DNA of 64,000 nt. It comes from Pseudomonas libanensis. GTDB lineage: Bacteria > Pseudomonadota > Gammaproteobacteria > Pseudomonadales > Pseudomonadaceae. The notes beneath the pieces were generated by a model. It worked only from the letters and a program-made list of their open reading frames with translations. It ran no database searches and had not been told where the DNA came from. The stretch covers positions 1 through 64,000 of the forward strand of contig NZ_JYLH01000014.1 in assembly GCF_001439685.1 (NCBI RefSeq). The letters run 5' to 3'. Position numbers and translations under genes: made by a program. Below, in pieces: positions 8,969 to 18,131 of the stretch (the stretch's first letter is position 1; each line of letters opens with the position of its first letter).

Positions 8969-9754
8969 GTGCTTATCGAGTCCCGACGTCGCGCTTACTT
9001 GACCGCCATGCAGGTGGTCAACTGGCTGCCCCGCACCGAACTGCCGTTTGCCGCGCCGTCGCGGCCCGAGTTGTTGCAGGCGCTTGAACCCTATGAGGCG
9101 TTCGAGACTTCGGGAGAGGAAGCGGCCGCGCCCGTGGCAGTGGTCAAACCGGCCCCCGAGACGCGCCCTGCGGTCGAACGGGCCAGGATCGAAGTCCCAC
9201 GCCCTTCGCCGGTGACCAAGGCGGTCAAGGTCGCCGAAGAGGCCGCGCCTATCGTCAAGGCGCCGGTAGTGCCGCCGCCACGCTTTGCCTTGCAATTGCT
9301 GCGGGCCGGGCGTTGCCTCTTGCTGGTGGAACTGCCCACCGGCGAACGTTTCCAGTCACGCGACCCGGCCTACCTGCTGCTCAAGGACATGCTGCGCGCC
9401 GCCGGCCTGCCCGACAGCCCCCAGATCATCGGCGAGCCTGTACGCTGGCCGCTGCTGGTGCGCGGCACTATGGACCAGGGCCCCGAGGCTGCACGGGATT
9501 TTGTCCAGGGTTTTGTCTCGGCGCGCCTGGAAGACGAACCCTGCGTGTGCCTGTGGTTGATCGGCCTGCCCGCCGTGCGGTTTGCCGGCGAAGCCAATGC
9601 CGAGGCCTGGTACCGCGAGTTGCAGGTCGACAGCCTGGGCTCGGTGTGGGCCCTGCCGGGCCTGGAATTATTAATGGAAGAGCCACAGCGTAAGGCTGAT
9701 GTCTGGCAAGCCATGCGCCGGCTGATGGCGCGCTGGAAAACAACTGATGAGTGA
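8969..9754 (+). CDS. Small TonB-like / energy-transducer-type hypothetical protein
   Basis: 261 residues from the GTG at 8969; ATG at 9008 is an alternative and neither has a clear ribosome binding site. Residues about 40-95 are rich in Ala, Pro, Val, Glu and Lys, a low-complexity linker that explains the common 'TonB-like' label. The rest (about 96-261) is a compact, conserved-looking domain rich in Leu and Trp. No N-terminal membrane helix is evident, so a genuine TonB role is doubtful. It overlaps rimI by 8 bases, and this pairing with rimI is the usual Pseudomonas arrangement. Function unknown. Confidence 0.7.
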   Translation: MLIESRRRAYLTAMQVVNWLPRTELPFAAPSRPELLQALEPYEAFETSGEEAAAPVAVVKPAPETRPAVERARIEVPRPSPVTKAVKVAEEAAPIVKAPVVPPPRFALQLLRAGRCLLLVELPTGERFQSRDPAYLLLKDMLRAAGLPDSPQIIGEPVRWPLLVRGTMDQGPEAARDFVQGFVSARLEDEPCVCLWLIGLPAVRFAGEANAEAWYRELQVDSLGSVWALPGLELLMEEPQRKADVWQAMRRLMARWKTTDE

Positions 9755-10199
9755 GGCTTTATCCTTCCGCCCGATGACCGAGGCCGACCTCGACGCCGTG
9801 CTGAAAATCGAGTACGCGGCGTTCAGCCACCCCTGGACCCGGGGGATCTTTCTCGACGGGCTGGGCAAGTATCAAATCTGGCTGATGTTTGAAGGCCAGC
9901 AGCAGGTGGGGCATGGGGTGGTGCAGATCATTCTCGATGAAGCGCACTTGCTGAACATCACCGTTAAACCGGAAAACCAGGGGCGCGGATTGGGTTTGGC
10001 GCTGCTGGAACACCTGATGTCCCGCGCCTATGCGGCCAATGCCCGGGAGTGCTTCCTGGAAGTGCGGGACAGCAATACCGGGGCGTTTCGGTTATATGAG
10101 CGCTATGGCTTCAACGAAATTGGCCGTCGCCGGGATTACTACCCGGCGGTGGGTGGCCGCGAAGATGCAGTCGTGATGGCCTGCACCCTCGTCGACTAA
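9747..10199 (+). CDS. rimI: Ribosomal protein bS18-alanine N-acetyltransferase RimI
   Basis: 150-residue single-domain GNAT acetyltransferase. The acetyl-CoA loop is visible as VKPENQGRGLGLALLEHLM near residues 72-90, followed by FLEVRDSNTGAFRLYERYGF and a C-terminal RRRDYYPAVGGREDAVVM, all typical of RimI. It acetylates the N-terminal alanine of ribosomal protein S18. ATG at 9747 overlaps the upstream TonB-like gene by 8 bases. Confidence 0.93.
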   Translation: MSEALSFRPMTEADLDAVLKIEYAAFSHPWTRGIFLDGLGKYQIWLMFEGQQQVGHGVVQIILDEAHLLNITVKPENQGRGLGLALLEHLMSRAYAANARECFLEVRDSNTGAFRLYERYGFNEIGRRRDYYPAVGGREDAVVMACTLVD

Positions 10200-10210
10200 A
10201 TACCGGAACC

Positions 10211-10242
10211 AATGTGGGAGGGGGCAAGCCCCCTCCCACATT
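10211..10242. repeat. REP palindrome acting as a likely terminator
   Basis: AATGTGGGAGGGGG and CCCCCTCCCACATT form a near-perfect palindrome around CAAGC. It is a single REP unit of the same GTGGGAG family seen elsewhere in the window and lies between the convergent rimI and the acidic hypothetical gene, where it could also terminate transcription. Confidence 0.8.
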
Positions 10243-10257
10243 TTGAGCTGCGTTGTG

Positions 10258-10662
10258 TCAGCGTTTGCTGTTGAGCGGGTCCAGATCGGCCAATTCGGCC
10301 TCATCCAGGCCATTGCCGCCGCCAATCTCATCCTCATCCACAATGCTGAGGTCGAAGTCGGCAGGGTTGTCTTCCCCGGCGTCGCGCGCATCCCGCGCGC
10401 CATCTTCATGGATCAGGGTCTCCGGACTCATATCATCATCTGTCGATTCATGTTCATCCGTCGAAGCCCCGGTCAGCCCAGCCTCGCGCACCCGTTCGTC
10501 GGGCATCAAATGGTCGCGCTCACGGCGGGGCAGCTCGTCGCCGATTTCTGCAGTCTGGTCCTGCTCGTCAAAATCCAGCTCGCGCATTTCACCCATGCGG
10601 TCTTCGTTATCATCAATGGGTTCCGGCTGGGTTGCGCCGTAGGGACGTCGTGATTCAGTCAT
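10258..10662 (-). CDS. Very acidic hypothetical protein
   Basis: 134 residues from ATG 10662, which has GAGG 6 bases upstream. The chain is dominated by Asp and Glu with few hydrophobic residues and looks largely disordered (for example DADNPADFDLSI-like acidic runs near the C-terminus). Homologues sit next to rimI and carbonic anhydrase in other pseudomonads and are sometimes labelled 'HPr-related', but no HPr fold or active-site His motif is visible. Function unknown. It is transcribed away from the carbonic anhydrase gene. Confidence 0.72.
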   Translation of the reverse strand: MTESRRPYGATQPEPIDDNEDRMGEMRELDFDEQDQTAEIGDELPRRERDHLMPDERVREAGLTGASTDEHESTDDDMSPETLIHEDGARDARDAGEDNPADFDLSIVDEDEIGGGNGLDEAELADLDPLNSKR

Positions 10663-10801
10663 GGCCAATCCTCATACTGTGGGGCTTATAGTGTGTGGAC
10701 AGGCGTGGCTCCCTAAAGATTCAAGCTAATTAACACTCGGCGTGACCTGGACGAGGGGTTGTCAGTCACAAAACTGCGCATCATTCCTGAGGCTTTCCCT
10801 G

Positions 10802-11446
10802 ATGAACGAACTACAAGACCTGCTTGATAACAACGAACGCTGGGCGGATGCGATCAAACAGGAAGATCCCGAATTCTTCGCCAAGCTCGCCCGCCAGCAG
10901 ACCCCGGAGTACCTGTGGATCGGCTGTTCCGATGCCCGTGTACCGGCCAACGAGATCGTCGGCATGTTGCCCGGTGATCTGTTCGTGCACCGCAACGTCG
11001 CCAACGTGGTGCTGCACACCGACCTCAATTGCCTGTCGGTGATCCAGTACGCAGTCGACGTGCTCAAGGTCAAGCACATCCTCGTCACTGGCCACTATGG
11101 CTGTGGCGGCGTGCGTGCATCCATGCAGGACCGCCAGTTCGGCCTGATCGACGGCTGGCTGCGCACTATTCGCGATCTCTACTATGAGAATCGCGACTTG
11201 CTCGCCCAGTTGCCGACGGAAGAAGAACGTGTCGACCGTTTGTGCGAACTCAACGTGATCCAGCAGGTGGCCAACGTCGGGCATACCAGCATTGTGCAAA
11301 ATGCCTGGCACCGTGGGCAGAGCCTGTCGATCCATGGCTGCATCTATGGCATCAAGGATGGCCGCTGGAAGAGCTTGAACACCACCATCAGTGGTTTCGA
11401 GCAGCTCCCGCCGCAGTACCGCCTGCGTCCGCTGGGCGAAGCCTAA
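10802..11446 (+). CDS. can: Beta-class carbonic anhydrase
   Basis: 214 residues. Zinc ligands of the beta class are visible: Cys42 and Asp44 in GCSDARVP, and the HxxC pair in VTGHYGCGGV near residues 98-101. Arg46 completes the CxDxR motif. The enzyme interconverts CO2 and bicarbonate in the cytoplasm. The ATG at 10802 gives the family N-terminus MNELQDLLDNN; the longer in-frame extension upstream lacks similarity. The 3' end overlaps the convergent SET-domain gene by 4 bases. Confidence 0.95.
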   Translation: MNELQDLLDNNERWADAIKQEDPEFFAKLARQQTPEYLWIGCSDARVPANEIVGMLPGDLFVHRNVANVVLHTDLNCLSVIQYAVDVLKVKHILVTGHYGCGGVRASMQDRQFGLIDGWLRTIRDLYYENRDLLAQLPTEEERVDRLCELNVIQQVANVGHTSIVQNAWHRGQSLSIHGCIYGIKDGRWKSLNTTISGFEQLPPQYRLRPLGEA

Positions 11447-11967
11447 GACCGCTTGTGTTCGCGCCACCTGGTCATGAAAGCCTGGCCTTCGGCGTTCAGC
11501 GGTTCCTTGCTGCCGGTGATCCAACCCCGGCAGTTCAGCTCGCCGCAATGGCAAGCGAACTGCCGGGCCAGTGCGTCTTCGGTCATGGCGTAATCAAGGG
11601 TCAGCAGGCTACCGGCGAGGATGGGTTGCACCGTCCATAGCTCCAGGTACGTGGTGTCCAGGAACACGTTCGGGTTGCAGGAGTGCTGCAACAGGCCGCA
11701 GAACCAACAATCGTACAAATGGATACGCGGCGATAGCTGCAGCGTATGCGTGCGTCGGTCGCTGACGGCATAGCCTGAAACCTGGGCAATGCGCACGCGG
11801 CTGTCAAAGGCAATGCGCGCCATGACGCCGGCCGTCATCCCATGGGCGCCTCGCTTGATCTGGAAGTGCTCGGTCGAGGGGTAACCTTGCTCCACGAGCA
11901 GCGTCTTGAAGGGATACAGGCAGTTGCTGACCGCGGTTTTAGCCTTATCCATGGCTTGAGTTTTCAT
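11443..11967 (-). CDS. SET-domain protein (putative protein-lysine methyltransferase)
   Basis: 174 residues from ATG 11967, preceded by a good AGGAGAG site. The SET signature is visible: LQHSCNPNVFLD (the NHSCxPN-type pseudoknot) near residue 97 and LDYAMTED. A post-SET-like CHCGELNCRGWI follows, whose three cysteines could bind zinc with one from the core. Such proteins transfer methyl groups from S-adenosylmethionine to lysine in proteins; the bacterial target is unknown. Its stop overlaps that of the convergent carbonic anhydrase gene by 4 bases. Confidence 0.8.
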   Translation of the reverse strand: MKTQAMDKAKTAVSNCLYPFKTLLVEQGYPSTEHFQIKRGAHGMTAGVMARIAFDSRVRIAQVSGYAVSDRRTHTLQLSPRIHLYDCWFCGLLQHSCNPNVFLDTTYLELWTVQPILAGSLLTLDYAMTEDALARQFACHCGELNCRGWITGSKEPLNAEGQAFMTRWREHKRS

Positions 11968-12108
11968 CACTCTCCTGAACGGGGCTGCATGGACCTGCGG
12001 GTGTTGGCTGACTGCCAGTCTTGCAGCAAATGGGCGCGGCCCCAAGATTCGCCGAAGTTGGCTTCGATATCTACTGTGAATCTTGACAGTACAGACGGTT
12101 AATTCGCG

Positions 12109-13278
12109 TTAAAGCACAGGCGCCATGATGGTGGGCACTGGGGCGACATTTTTCAGCTGTTTCAACTGCGCCTTGATAGGCGGTGTAGCGCACTTGGCAT
12201 TGGCCTGCTCCGGCGTCAGGTGGCGCACCGAGGTGTAGAACAACTCACAGGTCTGCTCCTTGCGTGTGACTTGCCAGGTGTTCATGCACGCCTTGAGCAA
12301 CACATTCGCGTCGCTGGCGGGTTTCTGGCCCATGCCGGCCTGCCAGCAGGCTGCGCTCAAATCCTGGCCCATTACTTTCAAACCGGCCTCGTCGGCTTTT
12401 TGTTCATCGCCGTCATAGCTTGCCGGGTCCGCTGCATACCAGATGTAGCTGGGGTGGTTGGCGCCCAACACGGGTACGTTTTTGTCGGCTGCCGGGCTGA
12501 TTTGTGCCAGTTCCAGCACGCCCACATTCTGGCCGTATTGTTGCTTGATCCAGCTGCGCACCGGCGCGCCGAATGCCACCATCGGCAGTGACCCGTTGGC
12601 GCGCAGGCTCAGTTCCCTGACCATGCGGGTCTGGTACTCGGTGAAGTAGCTATAGACCTTTTCCAGGTCTTTACCTGCATTGGACGGCGCGGCGATGGGG
12701 GCGATATCGATGATGGTCTGGTAGGCCGGCGTTTCGCTGGCCGGGATACCGTTGTCGGTGAGCAGCGCCGCCCAGCGGTCGGTGGTGGCTGACTCCAGAT
12801 AGTCCTGGGCCTGGGTGAGCGAGTAGTCCGGTGGGAAGTGCAGCAGTTCGATGCTCTTGCGGTTCTCCAGGGCCATGCCCAGCGGCAGGAACAGGTACCA
12901 GTTATAAGCCCACTTGCCATCGTTATTGAGTTGGCTGGCGCCTTGATAAGCCAGGTCCGCGGTGTTGAGCAAGGCGGTCAAGGACTGGCCGTAGGTATCC
13001 GGTACGCCGCTGAAGGTCGCCGCGACCTGGCCGTCGTGGGTTTTCACGCTGACCTTGGCCCGGCTGTAACCGTCACGCTGCAGGCTCTGGTTCAAATAGT
13101 GCTCGGCGGTCTGTTCCAGTGTCCACGGCCGAAAGCAGATCACATTGCAATTATTGGGGAACGCAAACAGCTGGGTGACACGTTGCGTACTGCCCAGTGG
13201 CACCTCGATGTCGGCTTGTACGACCGCACTCGCCAGCAGTGCGGCCAGGGTGAAGGACAGCCTGGTCGGTTTAAACAT
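12109..13278 (-). CDS. Exported hypothetical protein
   Basis: 389 residues from ATG 13278, which has an AAGGAA site. Residues 1-22 form a Sec signal peptide ending in VVQADIEVPLG, so the protein is periplasmic or secreted. The mature chain has several cysteines (NNCNVICF near the start, SAACWQ, KACMNTW, QTCELF, AKCATP near the end) that could form disulfides, and no membrane segment. I do not recognise a family. It lies between the SET gene and the Tat-exported phosphatase, all on the minus strand, but gaps of 100 bases or more on both sides do not prove an operon. Confidence 0.75.
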   Translation of the reverse strand: MFKPTRLSFTLAALLASAVVQADIEVPLGSTQRVTQLFAFPNNCNVICFRPWTLEQTAEHYLNQSLQRDGYSRAKVSVKTHDGQVAATFSGVPDTYGQSLTALLNTADLAYQGASQLNNDGKWAYNWYLFLPLGMALENRKSIELLHFPPDYSLTQAQDYLESATTDRWAALLTDNGIPASETPAYQTIIDIAPIAAPSNAGKDLEKVYSYFTEYQTRMVRELSLRANGSLPMVAFGAPVRSWIKQQYGQNVGVLELAQISPAADKNVPVLGANHPSYIWYAADPASYDGDEQKADEAGLKVMGQDLSAACWQAGMGQKPASDANVLLKACMNTWQVTRKEQTCELFYTSVRHLTPEQANAKCATPPIKAQLKQLKNVAPVPTIMAPVL

Positions 13279-13397
13279 AGTTGGTTCCTTGTCAGCGAGG
13301 CCCGTCTGCGCGGGATAAAAGCCCACTTGCACACAGTAGCGGTTGACCGGGAAATTCGCGTGTTAAATCGCCAGGCATGTCGTTATTGGATAAGCCC

Positions 13398-15098
13398 CTA
13401 CAAGTTGAACTGCAAAGCGTTGGTCAGATCGCCCATGGGTTTCTGGCCGCGGGCAATCATCGCGTCATCGCGCTGCTTGAGGCCGTCCAGGGTCTCCAGT
13501 TGGAACGCCCGGGTGATCAAGCGCAGGATGGATGCCGTGTCATAGACCGTATGGTCCACCGTGCCTTTGCGCGCAAACGGCGACACCACCAGGGCCGGCA
13601 CCCGCGTGCCCGGGCCCCAGCGGTCACCCTTGGGCGGCGCCACATGGTCCCACCAGCCACCGTTTTCATCGACGGTGACCACCACTACCATGTTTTTCCA
13701 CTGCGGGCTTTCTTGCAGCACCTTCAAGGCGCGGGCGATATGGCGGTCACCCGAGGCGATATCGGCATAACCGGCGTGCATGTTCAGGTTGCCCTGGGGC
13801 TTGTAGAAACTCACGGCAGGCAGCTTGCCGGCCTGGGCATCGGCGAAGAACTTGTTGGTAGTCGACTCATCGCCCAAGCCACCGTCGCGCAGGCGCTTTT
13901 CACGTTCAGCGCGGTTTTGCGGACCTTGCTGCTTGAAGTAGTTGAACGGCTGGTGGTGATACTGGAAGTTCGGAATCTTGGGGATGCCACCGGAATCCTT
14001 GAACTGCTCCAAAGTGGCTTGCCACGCGCCGGCGTACCAGGCCCAGTCGATGTTCTTTTTCGACAGCTTGTCGCCAATGTGCTCGTGGGTTTGCGGCACC
14101 AGTACGTTGGGCAGGTCTGGTTTGGAATAGTCCGGATTTTCCGGGTCGCGAATCCAAGTGGGCCAATACGGTGGGGCCAGGGTGTTCACCCCGTAGCCAT
14201 CCGGTGTCAGCGCGCTGGGGCCGAATTGCGGCGGGCCGGTCATGGCACTGGCCGGGGATTTTTCCAGAGGCTTGAGTCGCGTATCGGTGGGATCATCGCT
14301 TTGCAGCGTGGCGATCTGTGCCTTGGCCACCGACTGTGCGGCATCAGGATAGAACGGCGCCGTGGCGCTGATCAGGTATTGATGATTCAGGAACGAGCCG
14401 CCAAATGCGCCCTGGAAGAAGTTATCGCAGAGTACAAATTCCTTGGCCACGTCCCACAGGCGCAGGGAATAACGGCTTTGGGCATAATGGCCCATGACCA
14501 GGCCACCGGAATCGCCCCAGGCGACAAAACCGTCGTTTTTGCCGCCGTTGATCTGCATCTGGTTCTGGTAGAACACGTGCCACAGGTCGCGGGTCACCAG
14601 GCTCAATGGCAGGTCTTCGGCGTTAGGCCCCTTGAGAGCGAACGGCGCGTTGGGCAGGTTTTGCTGGAATTGCACTTCGCTGGGATAGGTCACCCCATCC
14701 ACTGTCTGCGGGCCGATCTGCAATACGCCGCCCCACGTGGGGGGCAGGGTGGTCAGTACACTGCCATCGCGGTCGCGCTGCTGGAAGTCCGTGGCGGATA
14801 ACGCTGAAAGCGGTTTCTCCAATCCTGGGAAATCGGCAAACAGGTTGTTGAAGCTACGGTTCTCGGCATAGATCACCACCACGGTCTTCACCTGGTCGTG
14901 CAACGCCTTGTCCAGCTCTTGAGGCGTAAGTGGTCGCGGTACCGGCGTGCTGGGTGTTTCGCTGGTATCACCGCAGGCACTTAAGGTCGCACCGACCCCC
15001 AACACCGCCGCACCGCCAAGGAAGCGCCGGCGGCTGGTGTCTACCGGCGGTGGAGTGGCTGAATCGGGGGAGGGGCGGTCTTCGTGCTCGTCGCTCAT
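13398..15098 (-). CDS. Tat-exported phosphoesterase-family acid phosphatase / phospholipase C-like protein
   Basis: 566 residues. The N-terminus carries a twin-arginine signal, SRRRFLGG at residues 22-29, then a hydrophobic stretch ending LSAC (Cys42), which also reads as a lipobox. The phosphoesterase family (PF04185) is recognised by VIYAENRSFNNLF, HEHIGDKLSKKNIDWAWYAG and DENGGWWDHVAPP, which supply metal and nucleophile residues. Relatives are AcpA-type acid phosphatases and bacterial phospholipases C; this length fits the acid-phosphatase branch better than the roughly 700-residue PLCs. ATG 15098 has a poor ribosome site; a TTG at 15197 would add 33 residues before the Tat motif and is unlikely. 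Confidence 0.85.
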   Translation of the reverse strand: MSDEHEDRPSPDSATPPPVDTSRRRFLGGAAVLGVGATLSACGDTSETPSTPVPRPLTPQELDKALHDQVKTVVVIYAENRSFNNLFADFPGLEKPLSALSATDFQQRDRDGSVLTTLPPTWGGVLQIGPQTVDGVTYPSEVQFQQNLPNAPFALKGPNAEDLPLSLVTRDLWHVFYQNQMQINGGKNDGFVAWGDSGGLVMGHYAQSRYSLRLWDVAKEFVLCDNFFQGAFGGSFLNHQYLISATAPFYPDAAQSVAKAQIATLQSDDPTDTRLKPLEKSPASAMTGPPQFGPSALTPDGYGVNTLAPPYWPTWIRDPENPDYSKPDLPNVLVPQTHEHIGDKLSKKNIDWAWYAGAWQATLEQFKDSGGIPKIPNFQYHHQPFNYFKQQGPQNRAEREKRLRDGGLGDESTTNKFFADAQAGKLPAVSFYKPQGNLNMHAGYADIASGDRHIARALKVLQESPQWKNMVVVVTVDENGGWWDHVAPPKGDRWGPGTRVPALVVSPFARKGTVDHTVYDTASILRLITRAFQLETLDGLKQRDDAMIARGQKPMGDLTNALQFNL

Positions 15099-15199
15099 TG
15101 CAGGGGAGTCCTTGGCGAAATGTTGCAAGATATTTCGCAGGACGGTAGCAATGGAATGTGACGGAACGAAGACAGGCTTGAGGGCGCTATAGAACAACT

Positions 15200-15228
15200 T
15201 GTGGAAGCGGGCTTGCTCGCTCCCACAC
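15200..15228. repeat. Single REP unit
   Basis: TGTGGAAGCGGGCTTGCTCGCTCCCACA forms an imperfect palindrome of the Pseudomonas REP type (GTGG...CGGGCTTGC...CCCAC). It lies between the phosphatase start and the fatty acid transporter stop, just upstream of the phosphatase gene. Confidence 0.75.
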
Positions 15229-15236
15229 TGACCGCG

Positions 15237-16655
15237 TTATGGCATGACCGGCGGCAAATACTTCAACGTCGTCCCCAACGCCCACAACAAAAACAGCACC
15301 AACGGTGTGTGCACCAGCAACTGCACAAACGAAAACCCGATCAAATCCCGTGCCTTCAACCCCAACACCCCCAGTAGCGGCAGCATATAGAACGGGTTGA
15401 TCAGGTTCGGCAGCGCCTCGGCCGCGTTGTAGATCTGCACCGCCCAGCCCAGGTGGTATTGCAGGTCATTGGCCACCTGCATCACATAAGGCGCTTCGAT
15501 GATCCACTTGCCGCCGCCCGATGGGATGAAGAAGCCCAGCACCGCCGAGTACACGCCCATCAGCAGCGCATAGGTGTCGTGGGAGGCGATGGAGGTGAAG
15601 AACGTCGAAATATGGTGGGCCAGGGTCTGGCCGTCGCCGCCCTTGACCACGGTCATCAGCGCGGCAATCGAGCCGTACAGCGGGAACTGGATCAATACGC
15701 CGGTGGTGGTCGGTACCGCACGGGCCACTGCATCGAGGAAACTGCGCGGGCGCCAGTGCAGCAGCGCGCCGACCATGATGAACAGGAAGTTATAAGTGTT
15801 GAGCCCCGAAATGGCGCTGATCGCCGGCTTGGTCGAGAACTCATGGAACAGCCAGCCGGCCGCCAGCAAGGCCAGCAGAATGGTCAGCAACGGGCTGTGT
15901 TCCAGCCATTCGCCCGGGCGCGTCGGAGCCTGTGGCTTGGGCAGGTTAAAGGCCGGGTCGATGCCGCAGGCCTTGGCGTCACGGGCGCTGTTGGGGCCAG
16001 GCGCGGTGGCGTAGGCGATGATCAGCGACACCACGATCAGTGCCAGCAACAGCACGCCGGATTGCCATAGAAAGATGGTTTCGGTGAACGGGATCATCCC
16101 GGTGATCGACAGGATCGACGGCGGCAAGCTGGCCGGGTTGGCCTGTAATTGCGCGGCCGACGACGACAACCCCAGCGCCCACACCGCACCCAGGCCCAGG
16201 TACGCCGCAGCGCCGGCGGCGCGGTAGTCCATGCGCAAATCCGTACGCCGGGCCAACGCCCGCACCAGCAAACCGCCGAACACCAGGGACAGCCCCCAGT
16301 TGAGCAGGGAGGCCACCATGGAAATCAACGCAACCCAGGCCACCGCCGAGCGGCCATTCCTGGGGATGCGCGCCAGGCGGTCGATCAACTTCACCGCCGG
16401 CGGTGAACTGGCGACCACATAACCGCCGATCACCACAAAGGCCATCTGCATGGTGAACGGGATCAGGCTCCAGAACCCGTCGCCGAAGGCCTTGGCCGCT
16501 TCGGCCGGCGCGGCGCCCATGCCCAGGGTCGCCACGGCGACGATGACCACGGCGAGGGCGGCAAACACCCAGGAGTCAGGAAACCAGCGCTCTGCAAAGT
16601 TGGAGCAGCGCAGGGCAAATCGGGCATAGCGGCTGTCTTCGATAGCATCGGCCAC
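15237..16655 (-). CDS. atoE: Short-chain fatty acid transporter, AtoE family
   Basis: 472-residue polytopic membrane protein with about 11-12 hydrophobic segments. The sequence matches the AtoE family throughout, for example FGDGFWSLIPFTMQMAFVV near residue 57, SLLNWGLSLVFGGLLVRALA and FFIPSGGGKWIIEAPYV. It would take up short-chain fatty acids such as acetoacetate or butyrate. GTG at 16655 is used because AGAGGAAAG precedes it. No ato catabolic genes are adjacent, so it stands as a lone transporter here. Confidence 0.88.
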   Translation of the reverse strand: MADAIEDSRYARFALRCSNFAERWFPDSWVFAALAVVIVAVATLGMGAAPAEAAKAFGDGFWSLIPFTMQMAFVVIGGYVVASSPPAVKLIDRLARIPRNGRSAVAWVALISMVASLLNWGLSLVFGGLLVRALARRTDLRMDYRAAGAAAYLGLGAVWALGLSSSAAQLQANPASLPPSILSITGMIPFTETIFLWQSGVLLLALIVVSLIIAYATAPGPNSARDAKACGIDPAFNLPKPQAPTRPGEWLEHSPLLTILLALLAAGWLFHEFSTKPAISAISGLNTYNFLFIMVGALLHWRPRSFLDAVARAVPTTTGVLIQFPLYGSIAALMTVVKGGDGQTLAHHISTFFTSIASHDTYALLMGVYSAVLGFFIPSGGGKWIIEAPYVMQVANDLQYHLGWAVQIYNAAEALPNLINPFYMLPLLGVLGLKARDLIGFSFVQLLVHTPLVLFLLWALGTTLKYLPPVMP

Positions 16656-16841
16656 GAGTCTTTCCTCTTGTAGTTATTATGGGGTTTGGCAGTTTTACGG
16701 CATATTCCTCTACACCCATTGATTTGGGAATGTAGTTATCTTCAACGATCCATGAGTAAAACAAATATATCCATCGTGATTGCCATCAATGGGCTCAGCT
16801 CATAACCTGCACGCCATTTTGTTTGCCTGCCGAGCCTGCAC

Positions 16842-18131
16842 ATGACTGCCACCTTTTCACCACGGGCGCAGCGTTTTTCCCGCTCCGACTATAAAACCCT
16901 GGGCCTGGCCGCCCTCGGTGGAGCCCTGGAAATCTATGACTTCATTATCTTCGTGTTCTTCGCGCTGACCCTCAGTCAACTGTTCTTCCCTCCGGAAATG
17001 CCCGAGTGGCTGCGCCTGCTGCAAAGCTTCGGCATCTTCGTCACCGGCTACCTCGCCCGCCCGCTGGGCGGCATCCTGATGGCGCACTTTGCCGACCACC
17101 TGGGACGCAAGCGCGTGTTCAGCCTGAGCATCCTGATGATGGCCTTGCCCTGCCTGCTGATCGGCATCATGCCCACCTACGCGCAAATCGGCTATTTCGC
17201 ACCGCTGATCCTGCTGGCGTTGCGCGTGCTGCAAGGCGCAGCGGTGGGCGGTGAAGTGCCCAGCGCCTGGACTTTCGTTGCCGAGCACGCCCCGCGTCAT
17301 CACCGCGGCTACGCCCTGGGCTTTTTGCAAGCCGGCCTGACTTTCGGCTACCTGCTCGGCGCACTGACCGCCACCTTGCTGGCGCAAGTCTTCACTCCCG
17401 CCGAAATTCTCGACTACGCCTGGCGCTTGCCTTTCCTGCTCGGCGGCGTATTCGGTGTGATCGGCGTATGGCTGCGCCGCTGGCTCAGCGAAACCCCGGT
17501 GTTCCTGGAAATGCAGGCACGCCGCCAAGCGGCCGCTGAAATGCCACTGCGCAGCGTGCTGCGCGACCACCGTGCCGTATTGCTGCCGGCGATGATCCTT
17601 ACCTGCGTGCTCACCTCGGCCGTGGTGGTGCTGGTGGTCATCACCCCGACCATGATGCAGAAAACCTTCGGCATGAGCCCCAGTCACACCTTCGCCTTGA
17701 GCGCGCTGGGCATCGTCTTCCTGAATATCGGTTGCGTCCTCGCAGGCCTGCTGGTCGACCGCATCGGCGCGTGGCGCGCGGTGCTGGTCTACAGCCTGTT
17801 GCTGCCGATGGGGATCTTTATCCTGTATGCCAGCCTGATCAGCGGCGGTGTGTGGCTGGGCGCGGCGTACGCCGTGGCAGGCTTGAGCTGTGGCGTGGTG
17901 GGCGCGGTGCCGTCGGTGATGGTCGGGCTGTTCCCGGCGCAGGTGCGGGTGTCCGGGATCTCCTTTACTTACAACATCGCCTATGCGTTGTGGGCGAGTA
18001 CCACACCGTTGCTGTTGATCGCACTGATGCCCACCAGCCCGTGGATCTGTGTGGGGTATTGTGTGGTGATGGGGGCGGTGGGGGTGGCGAGTGTGGCGTG
18101 GTTTGGCAAGCGCCACACCTTGGCCAAGTGA
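16842..18131 (+). CDS. MFS transporter, metabolite:proton symporter (MHS) type
   Basis: 429 residues with 12 predicted membrane segments. The MFS signature between TM2 and TM3 is clear, ADHLGRKRVFSLSIL, and GALEIYDFIIF in TM1 and RPLGGILMAHF are typical of the MHS family that includes ShiA, KgtP and ProP. The substrate, probably an organic acid or osmolyte, cannot be told from sequence. It is divergent from atoE with 186 bases between them; no specific operator was recognised. Confidence 0.87.
   Translation: MTATFSPRAQRFSRSDYKTLGLAALGGALEIYDFIIFVFFALTLSQLFFPPEMPEWLRLLQSFGIFVTGYLARPLGGILMAHFADHLGRKRVFSLSILMMALPCLLIGIMPTYAQIGYFAPLILLALRVLQGAAVGGEVPSAWTFVAEHAPRHHRGYALGFLQAGLTFGYLLGALTATLLAQVFTPAEILDYAWRLPFLLGGVFGVIGVWLRRWLSETPVFLEMQARRQAAAEMPLRSVLRDHRAVLLPAMILTCVLTSAVVVLVVITPTMMQKTFGMSPSHTFALSALGIVFLNIGCVLAGLLVDRIGAWRAVLVYSLLLPMGIFILYASLISGGVWLGAAYAVAGLSCGVVGAVPSVMVGLFPAQVRVSGISFTYNIAYALWASTTPLLLIALMPTSPWICVGYCVVMGAVGVASVAWFGKRHTLAK

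Noticed and set aside
13377..14801. 474-codon plus-strand frame opposite the phosphatase
   Set aside because: Antisense to a protein with clear phosphoesterase motifs; no supporting motif or start site.
15099..15197. 33-residue N-terminal extension of the phosphatase from TTG 15197
   Set aside because: The extension precedes the Tat signal, starts with a rare codon and overlaps a REP-adjacent spacer.
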